The position numbers and the translations under genes are program-made. The notes under the pieces are model-generated. The model made no database searches. It saw only the letters and a program-made list of their open reading frames with translations, and was not told where the DNA came from. 9,802 bases of DNA from Bacteroidales bacterium (lineage in GTDB: Bacteria > Bacteroidota > Bacteroidia > Bacteroidales > UBA7960). Location of the stretch: the NCBI GenBank assembly GCA_007120675.1, contig SKNE01000035.1:1-9802 (forward strand), written 5' to 3'. Positions 1-5,579 of the stretch are shown here, in pieces (within the stretch, counting starts at the first letter, position 1; each line of letters opens with the position of its first letter).

Positions 1-852
1 ATTTCGAAATCCATAACCAATCGCGATACTGCGTCCCTGGACAAGTATTTACAGGAGATTGGCAAGGTACCCCTTATATCGGCGGAAGAAGAGGTTCAGC
101 TGGCTCAGCGCATTAAGCAAGGTGACCAGGTGGCACTGGAGAAACTCACCAAGGCCAACCTGCGCTTTGTGGTCTCTGTTGCCAAGCAATACCAGAACCA
201 GGGACTCAGTCTGCCCGACCTGATCAATGAGGGTAACCTGGGCTTGATAAAGGCCGCCAAGCGTTTTGATGAAACCCGCGGATTTAAATTCATCTCTTAT
301 GCCGTATGGTGGATACGCCAGTCCATCTTACAGGCGCTCGCAGAGCAGTCGCGCATCGTGCGACTGCCACTGAACCAGGTGGGTTCGTTGAATAAGATCA
401 AAAAGGAAGCGTCCAGGCTGGAACAGAAATACGAGAGGCCACCATCGGCTGAAGAGCTGGCCGACGCCCTTGATGTGCACGAGGACAAAATCACTGAGTC
501 GTTCAGGATCTCCACCCATCATGTTTCGGTGGACGCCCCCCTGGTCCAGGGAGAAGACGCCAGCTTGCTGGACGTATACGTGAACCAGGACTCTCCCAAT
601 GCCGACTCCAGCCTCATTCACGAGTCCCTTGCCAGGGAGATCCAGCGTTCACTGGCCACCCTCACGGAAAAGGAAAGGGACGTGATCAACCTCTATTTCG
701 GCATCGGCATGAACCACGGCCTGACCCTTGACGAGATCGGCGCCAAGTTTGACCTCACCAGGGAGCGGGTCAGGCAGATCAAGGAAAAAGCGATCCGCCG
801 GCTGAAGCACACTTCCCGCTCTAAATTGCTCAAGGCCTACCTGGGGCAATAA
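1..852 (+). CDS. rpoD: RNA polymerase primary sigma factor RpoD (sigma-70 family), 5' end cut by the window
   Basis: Housekeeping sigma factor that directs core RNA polymerase to promoters. The frame is open from base 1 and 283 residues are visible. Family members in this phylum normally begin about five residues earlier (MRQLK-type start), so only a few codons are missing. Domains in order: region 1.2 (SLDKYLQEIG, about residues 13-21); region 2 (about 48-118), with the core-binding stretch NLRFVVSVAKQYQNQG and the promoter-melting/-10-recognition stretch FKFISYAVWWIRQSI; region 3 (about 127-200); and region 4 with the helix-turn-helix TLDEIGAKFDLTRERVRQIK near 241-260. Region 1.1 is absent, as is usual for the short primary sigma factors of Bacteroidota. 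The GTG at 130 is an internal valine codon, not the start. No promoter is visible because it lies outside the window. Identification is firm; that this is the main housekeeping copy and not a close paralogue is inferred from high similarity to the phylum consensus. Confidence 0.96.
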   Translation: MSKSITNRDTASLDKYLQEIGKVPLISAEEEVQLAQRIKQGDQVALEKLTKANLRFVVSVAKQYQNQGLSLPDLINEGNLGLIKAAKRFDETRGFKFISYAVWWIRQSILQALAEQSRIVRLPLNQVGSLNKIKKEASRLEQKYERPPSAEELADALDVHEDKITESFRISTHHVSVDAPLVQGEDASLLDVYVNQDSPNADSSLIHESLAREIQRSLATLTEKERDVINLYFGIGMNHGLTLDEIGAKFDLTRERVRQIKEKAIRRLKHTSRSKLLKAYLGQ

Positions 853-879
853 CCAGGGGCGACAAAAACAGCCAGCCAG

Positions 880-2640
880 ATGATTTCCAAACGTTTGTTT
901 CCAGCCCTGCTATTGTTTGTTTTAGCAGCCGTTTTCTCCGTCAGTGCAGCTGCCAGGGACGTCAAGGTCCAGGTCGCCGTGACGGCCGACGTGCATGCCC
1001 GCCTCTTTCCCTACGACTTTGTGGCTAACAGACCGGCTGCCACCTCCCTGGCCAATGTGCACTATATGCTGCAGGTGTTGCGGTCGCGCGAGCACCACAA
1101 CCTGATCCTGCTGGATAACGGGGATATGTTACAGGGCACACCGGCTGCCTATTACGCTAACTTTGTCCAGGAGGCGGAGAAAAACCTTTTCAGCCGGGTG
1201 ATGAACTTCATGCGTTACGACGCAGCCACCGTAGGGAATCACGACATTGAAGCCGGACCCGCGGTATATAAGCGGCTGAAGGATGAGTTTGATTTTCCCT
1301 GGTTGGGTGCCAATGTGGTGGACGTTTCAACGGGCAAGCCCTATTTTACCCCTTACGTGATCATAGAACGACAGCGCATCCGCATCGCTGTGCTGGGTTT
1401 GACAACCCCCTCGGTGCCGCAGTGGTTACCACCTCACCTATGGGAGGGGCTTGAATTTCTCGACATGGTGGAGTCAGCAAGGTACTGGGTTGAGTACATT
1501 CGTGAGAACGAACAGCCTGATGCCCTGATCGGTTTGTTTCACAGCGGACTGGGTCCCCTGGATGCCAGTCCCGGCGACCATCCCCTGGAAAACGCTACCG
1601 GGTACATTGCCAAGCACGTTCCAGGCTTCGACCTGTTGTTTTCATCCCATGATCACCGCCGGCGCATACAAACCGTCATCAATACGGAAGGGGATGAGGT
1701 GCTTGTGATTGGTCCCGGCCACTTTGCAGAGAACCTGGCGCTGGCGGAGCTGGCGTTTGAGCGAACCTCCAGGCGCAGCTTCAGCTTAAAGGGGGTGCGC
1801 GCCGAGATGATATCCACTGAAAAGGTGGTTCCCAGCCATAATTACATACAGGCCTTTGAAGACGATGTGCAGGAGATCATCGCTTTCTCCAACAAGCCGG
1901 TGGGTCGTTTGACCGATCCAATGCACTCCATTGAGTCGCTTTTTGGTCCTGCCGCCTTCACCGACCTGGTCCACGACATACAGCTTGAACTGACCGGGGC
2001 TGATGTCTCCTTCACCGCCCCCCTTGCTTTTGATCAGACCATCCGGGCCGGTACCCTGCACATGCGGGACTTTTTCCGCCTGTATGAGTACGAGAACTAT
2101 CTGTACACGATGGAGTTGAGTGGACAGGAAATATTGGATCACCTGGAGTATTCCTATGGCTTATGGTTTAACAGGATGCGCAACGAAAATGATCACCTCC
2201 TGAACCTTTACAGGGATCAGGTAGGCCGGGTGCCCGATGATCGCAGGGGCCGGCGTGCCTTGCGCAATGCGCCCTATAACTTTGATTCGGCTGCCGGTGT
2301 CCGCTATGTGGTGGATGTGTCCAAAGCGGTGGGCGAGCGGGTCGTGATCCTGTCCATGGAAGATGGCAGCCCCTTTGACCCGGAAGCCACCTACCGTGTG
2401 GCCATCAATTCCTACCGGGGCAGCGGAGGGGGCTCGCACCTTACCAGGGGTGCAGGCATACCGCACGATGAGCTGGCCGAACGGATTGTATTCAGCACGG
2501 AACAAGACCTGAGGAGTTATATGATCGACTATTTCAGGGAGAAAGGCGAGTACACTCCATCAAGCCGCGACAACTGGCGTATCGAGCCTTCAGACTGGGT
2601 GGAGAAGGGACGCGCCAGGGATATGCCCTTTCTCAGGTAA
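880..2640 (+). CDS. Secreted bifunctional metallophosphatase / 5'-nucleotidase (UshA/CpdB-like)
   Basis: Two-domain nucleotidase of 586 aa that likely removes phosphate from nucleotides or cyclic nucleotides outside the cytoplasm. Residues 1-24 form a signal peptide (MISKRL, then a hydrophobic core ending SAAA). The N-terminal calcineurin-like metallophosphoesterase domain (about 28-290) shows the five metal-site blocks: D37-x-H39, G81-D82, N120-H121-D122, H221 (GLFHSG) and H257-D-H259. The C-terminal 5'-nucleotidase domain (about 335-555) contains TDLVHDIQLELTGADVSF and the substrate-pocket stretch YRVAINSYRGSGGGSH (505-520). Its YR-x-GGG form resembles 2',3'-cyclic phosphodiesterases (CpdB) more than UshA. 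Length fits the family. Motif I is followed by Ala40, where Gly is more usual. It starts 27 bp after rpoD on the same strand with no visible promoter or ribosome-binding site between, so read-through from rpoD is possible. It ends 24 bp from a convergent gene. The exact substrate cannot be read from the sequence. Confidence 0.9.
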   Translation: MISKRLFPALLLFVLAAVFSVSAAARDVKVQVAVTADVHARLFPYDFVANRPAATSLANVHYMLQVLRSREHHNLILLDNGDMLQGTPAAYYANFVQEAEKNLFSRVMNFMRYDAATVGNHDIEAGPAVYKRLKDEFDFPWLGANVVDVSTGKPYFTPYVIIERQRIRIAVLGLTTPSVPQWLPPHLWEGLEFLDMVESARYWVEYIRENEQPDALIGLFHSGLGPLDASPGDHPLENATGYIAKHVPGFDLLFSSHDHRRRIQTVINTEGDEVLVIGPGHFAENLALAELAFERTSRRSFSLKGVRAEMISTEKVVPSHNYIQAFEDDVQEIIAFSNKPVGRLTDPMHSIESLFGPAAFTDLVHDIQLELTGADVSFTAPLAFDQTIRAGTLHMRDFFRLYEYENYLYTMELSGQEILDHLEYSYGLWFNRMRNENDHLLNLYRDQVGRVPDDRRGRRALRNAPYNFDSAAGVRYVVDVSKAVGERVVILSMEDGSPFDPEATYRVAINSYRGSGGGSHLTRGAGIPHDELAERIVFSTEQDLRSYMIDYFREKGEYTPSSRDNWRIEPSDWVEKGRARDMPFLR

Positions 2641-2664
2641 GGCAATCCAGCACAAGCAGCTTCT

Positions 2665-3903
2665 TCAAAGATCTTCCCTTAGCCGGAAACTCTTTCTCAG
2701 AACCTCCTGGTCGCGCATGAGCACCATGGATATTCGCCGTCCTTCCCCGCCTGATAGGACATCCAGTATGTCTTCCAGCACGATCTGGTGGCGGCTCTTT
2801 GCATTCAGGGCCACGATGCGGTCACCGGACAGGATGCCGGCTTCATAGCCCGCCGATCCGGGCCGGACATAATGCACCACGAACTCACGCATATGGGGAC
2901 CCCTTGCCACCACCTCGATGCCGCTCAGGCTCGTGTTAAAGGGTTGCGAATAGTATTGACTCCTCCTGAGCACCATCTGTTCTGAGGGGTAGTCGATGAT
3001 CACATCATAGCGTTTAATGATGCCGCCCCCAATGATGCCTTCCCATGTGATGGACTGTCCGTGGAACTCCAGGAACTCCCCGTCAGGGTAAGATACGATG
3101 GGGTTCTTCACGTAGGTGTCGCCCATGATCAATTTCTCCACCCGCCCCATTTTTCCCAGCAGGTTTCCGCTGATCCCCTTACCCAGGAATCCTGCGATGG
3201 TTCTGTCCGACAAATCGATATACTGTTTGTTCAGGTACAAGGGGTGGCTGGCTCCCAGGTCCACCAGCAGGTGGGTGCGCAGGGTATCGCCATTGGTCCC
3301 TATGACTTTCGACTGCAGATAGGGCTTCCCGTTGATCAGCCGGAAAGGAAGGACTTTGCTGCGCCTGTGGATACGGTAGTCGGGTTCACGGTACACCTTC
3401 ATGGTCCTGGCGGCATAGCTGATCTCCACGGGGAAATTTTTCAGGAAATCGTACCCGATAATGCCGTAAACGGGAAAACCAAACACCTCGGAGAAAGAGA
3501 GGATGTTGTCGGGGATCACCACCATGTTCATGTTGTGGCCCGTGATGCCGCGCATGCTGAAATTGACCCCCCTGGCCAGGGCTGCCTCTACGATCCCTTC
3601 CCCGCCAAGACCGTAGATGAGGATGCTCTCCTCCAGGTTCAGGCCCAGCAGGTGGGCTATCACAGGTTCGGTGAGGATCGTTGTGTTTACCCCTGTGTCA
3701 AGGATAAAATAGAAAGGGCCCCTGTCGTTGATGTACAATGAGACCACAGCCAGATTGTTGCGCACATGGATGGGGAGGGTCACGGAGCTTCTGGCCCTGT
3801 TAAAGGTGAAAGTCCCGTCTTCGGCTGCCACCCCGTCGTTCTGAGGAAACAGGCCAGCCAGCATGGATAACAATATGGTGCAAAGCAGTCTCCTTGTTTT
3901 CAT
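2665..3903 (-). CDS. Secreted retropepsin-like aspartic protease with C-terminal PDZ domain
   Basis: Probable exported aspartyl protease of 412 aa. I chose the ATG at 3903 because it gives a compact signal peptide (MKTRRLLCTILLSMLAG, likely cleaved after VAA at about 27). A longer frame from ATG 3948 adds 15 residues and overlaps pyrD by 14 bp. Two tandem retropepsin-like lobes follow. Lobe 1 has the catalytic motif FILDTG (Asp69) and a closing YGIIGYDFL (146-154). Lobe 2 has LLVDLGASH (Asp215) and EGIIGGGI (288-295). A PDZ domain fills about 335-410 (VRPGSAGYEAGILSGDRIVALN), the layout of exported aspartyl-protease/PDZ proteins of Bacteroidota. The second motif reads D-L-G where D-T/S-G is canonical, so catalysis is not assured. 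The gene is last in the cluster and follows pyrD by 31 bp, suggesting co-transcription. Its target is unknown; processing of cell-envelope proteins is an inference. Confidence 0.85.
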   Translation of the reverse strand: MKTRRLLCTILLSMLAGLFPQNDGVAAEDGTFTFNRARSSVTLPIHVRNNLAVVSLYINDRGPFYFILDTGVNTTILTEPVIAHLLGLNLEESILIYGLGGEGIVEAALARGVNFSMRGITGHNMNMVVIPDNILSFSEVFGFPVYGIIGYDFLKNFPVEISYAARTMKVYREPDYRIHRRSKVLPFRLINGKPYLQSKVIGTNGDTLRTHLLVDLGASHPLYLNKQYIDLSDRTIAGFLGKGISGNLLGKMGRVEKLIMGDTYVKNPIVSYPDGEFLEFHGQSITWEGIIGGGIIKRYDVIIDYPSEQMVLRRSQYYSQPFNTSLSGIEVVARGPHMREFVVHYVRPGSAGYEAGILSGDRIVALNAKSRHQIVLEDILDVLSGGEGRRISMVLMRDQEVLRKSFRLREDL

Positions 3904-3934
3904 ACCAGGTGAACTACAAAAACTTCGCCAAACT

Positions 3935-4984
3935 TTATTCTTCTTCATCAGTCAGCTGTTCCAGCAGCGCCCTGTTGATTCGTTTGGCCAGGGAGGGCCC
4001 CTGGTAGACGAAGCCTGTATACATTTGCACCAGGCTGGCTCCCGCAGCCAGGGTGTCCACGGCATCCTGCGCGCTCATGATGCCACCCACGCCGATGATG
4101 GGGACCTTCCCTTCAGATCGTTTGTGCAGGTAGGCGATGGTGCGCAGGCTTTTTTGTCGCAGGGGCTGCCCGCTGAGTCCGCCCCTGCCAACCTTTTCCA
4201 CGCGTACCGATTCAGTGGACAGTCCCTCGCGCAGGCTGGAGGTGTTGGTGGCCACGATGCCGTCAAGCCGGGCTTCGCGGACAATGTCGAGAACCTCGTC
4301 GAGCCTGGCTTCGTCCAGGTCCGGCGAGATTTTCAGCAGCACCGGCTTGGGGGCCGGCCTGGCTTTGTTTTCCCCCTGTATGGCCCCGAGGATCTTCAAC
4401 AGCTCAGGCTTTTCCTGCAGCTGCGACATATCCTTGATATTGGGACAGCTCACGTTGATCACAAAGTAGTCCACCAGGGAAAACAGCTCCCGGAAACATT
4501 CCAGGTAGTCATGCAGTGCTTCGTTATTGGGGGTGAGGGTGTTTTTCCCGATGTTTCCGCCGATGATCAGTTGCGGGGCCCTTTTGCGGAGCTGCCGGGC
4601 GAAGGCTTTCACCCCATCGTTGTTAAATCCCATCCGGTTGACCAGCGCCTTGTCTTTGGGAAGACGGAACAGCCGGGGACGGGGGTTCCCCTTTTGTCCG
4701 CGCGGGGTGACGGTACCCAGCTCCACATGGCCGAAGCCAAAAAGCTTCAGGCTGTTATACAACCTGGCTTCCTTGTCAAAGCCCGCAGCGATCCCTACGG
4801 GATTTGGAAACCGGATGCCAAACACCTCACGCTCCAGGCGGGGGTCTTCCACAGCATACAGTTTGCGGATCAGTGCGCTCATCAGGGGGATGGCTGCCAG
4901 CGGGCCCAAAAGGCGGGCCACAACCCTGTGCACCCACTCCGGCGGGAACAGAAAGAGCAGTGGTCTGAGGCAGCCTCGATACAT
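3935..4984 (-). CDS. pyrD: Dihydroorotate dehydrogenase, class 2 (quinone-type)
   Basis: Fourth step of de novo pyrimidine synthesis: oxidises dihydroorotate to orotate with FMN. The 349-aa protein has the class 2 N-terminal extension of about 45 residues (MYRGCLRPLLFLFPPEWVHR onward), an amphipathic helical region that in this class docks on the cytoplasmic membrane and admits quinone. The (beta/alpha)8 barrel shows FPNPVGIAAGFDKEA (about 59-73), VELGTVTPRGQKGNP, NRMGFNNDG, INVSCPN (about 176-182), KISPDL, ATNTS and the FMN-phosphate loop VPIIGVGGIMSAQDA. The catalytic-base position, the fourth residue of NVSCPN, is Cys (codon 4445-4447). E. coli and human class 2 enzymes have Ser there, and class 1 enzymes have Cys. 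The start lies 9 bp after the DUF5606 gene and the stop 31 bp before the protease's chosen start, consistent with an operon. No second subunit (pyrK) is visible beside it, which agrees with class 2. Confidence 0.96.
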   Translation of the reverse strand: MYRGCLRPLLFLFPPEWVHRVVARLLGPLAAIPLMSALIRKLYAVEDPRLEREVFGIRFPNPVGIAAGFDKEARLYNSLKLFGFGHVELGTVTPRGQKGNPRPRLFRLPKDKALVNRMGFNNDGVKAFARQLRKRAPQLIIGGNIGKNTLTPNNEALHDYLECFRELFSLVDYFVINVSCPNIKDMSQLQEKPELLKILGAIQGENKARPAPKPVLLKISPDLDEARLDEVLDIVREARLDGIVATNTSSLREGLSTESVRVEKVGRGGLSGQPLRQKSLRTIAYLHKRSEGKVPIIGVGGIMSAQDAVDTLAAGASLVQMYTGFVYQGPSLAKRINRALLEQLTDEEE

Positions 4985-4993
4985 GTTTACTGC

Positions 4994-5545
4994 TTATGAT
5001 TTCTCTGTGGAAGGGGGCTCTCCGGCGGCATTCGGGCCGGACTGATCCCCTTTGCCCTGGCCATTTTGATCAGTTTCTCCTGCAGGCTGATCTCCGCCAA
5101 CCTGGCTGTCCCCAGCAGATTTTTCTTCCGGCTGATCCCCTGCGGCATCCCCTTCGCTTTCGGGCCTGGAGATCATATCATGCTCCAGCAGCACCCGGTA
5201 CCAGTTAAAGACCTTTTTCATGTCGGACACATAGACCCTGTCCCTGTCGTACTCCGGCAGGACCGCTTCAAAGGCCTTCCTGAGCTCATCGGCCGATGCT
5301 TTGGGGCCTGGCAGCTCTTCTTTGTCCAGCTTTTCGTGGATTGCCCACAGCACCTCTTTAAGTGGAGCCTCCTTGTCTGTGGTGAACAGGCTGATCTCCT
5401 CCAGGGCGCTGGAACGATCCGATGCAAAGACGGGCATCCTTTTGCCGTCGGTGAGCGATTCCACCACCAGCCCGTTGCGGGTCTGGGCTACCAGCCTGTA
5501 GAGTCCCGGCTTGCCGGAAATGGTCATGATTTTGCTGAGGTCCAT
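4994..5545 (-). CDS. DUF5606 domain protein (conserved in Bacteroidota), function unknown
   Basis: A 183-aa cytoplasmic protein with no signal peptide or membrane segment. The N-terminus (MDLSKIMTISGKPGLYRLVA, then NGLVVESLTDGKRMPVFAS) matches the DUF5606 family as I remember it. Residues about 50-125 (ISLFTTDKEAPLKEVL to VFNWYRVLLEHDMI) form a predominantly helical second domain that usually accompanies it. Residues 127-183 are a low-complexity, probably disordered hydrophilic tail rich in Gly, Asp, Gln, Glu and Pro, with GDQP occurring twice and related GDSQ and GDQS. The biochemical role is unknown, and I do not assign one. It sits 34 bp after the deiminase gene and 9 bp before pyrD. No promoter-like TAnnTTTG box is seen in the 34-bp gap, so it is probably transcribed with its neighbours. 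Identity to the family is fairly sure; the family name comes from memory of its conserved N-terminus. Confidence 0.83.
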   Translation of the reverse strand: MDLSKIMTISGKPGLYRLVAQTRNGLVVESLTDGKRMPVFASDRSSALEEISLFTTDKEAPLKEVLWAIHEKLDKEELPGPKASADELRKAFEAVLPEYDRDRVYVSDMKKVFNWYRVLLEHDMISRPESEGDAAGDQPEEKSAGDSQVGGDQPAGETDQNGQGKGDQSGPNAAGEPPSTEKS

Positions 5546-5579
5546 GATGTGTTGTTTTATGTGTCTGATCTCTTGGTTT

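Noticed and set aside
130..132. GTG as the start of the sigma factor
   Set aside because: The frame is open upstream to base 1 and encodes conserved region 1.2, so the GTG is internal.
2641..2664. Bidirectional terminator in the convergent gap between nucleotidase and protease
   Set aside because: The 24-bp gap and its flanks contain no convincing stem or T-run.
3061..3741. A 226-codon open frame antisense to the aspartic protease
   Set aside because: Same reason: the protease motifs and signal peptide are on the - strand, and the antisense product has low-complexity His/Val/Gln content without motifs.
3863..4999. A 378-codon open frame on the + strand antisense to pyrD
   Set aside because: pyrD is unmistakable on the - strand. 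The antisense frame is a by-product of codon bias and has no domain.
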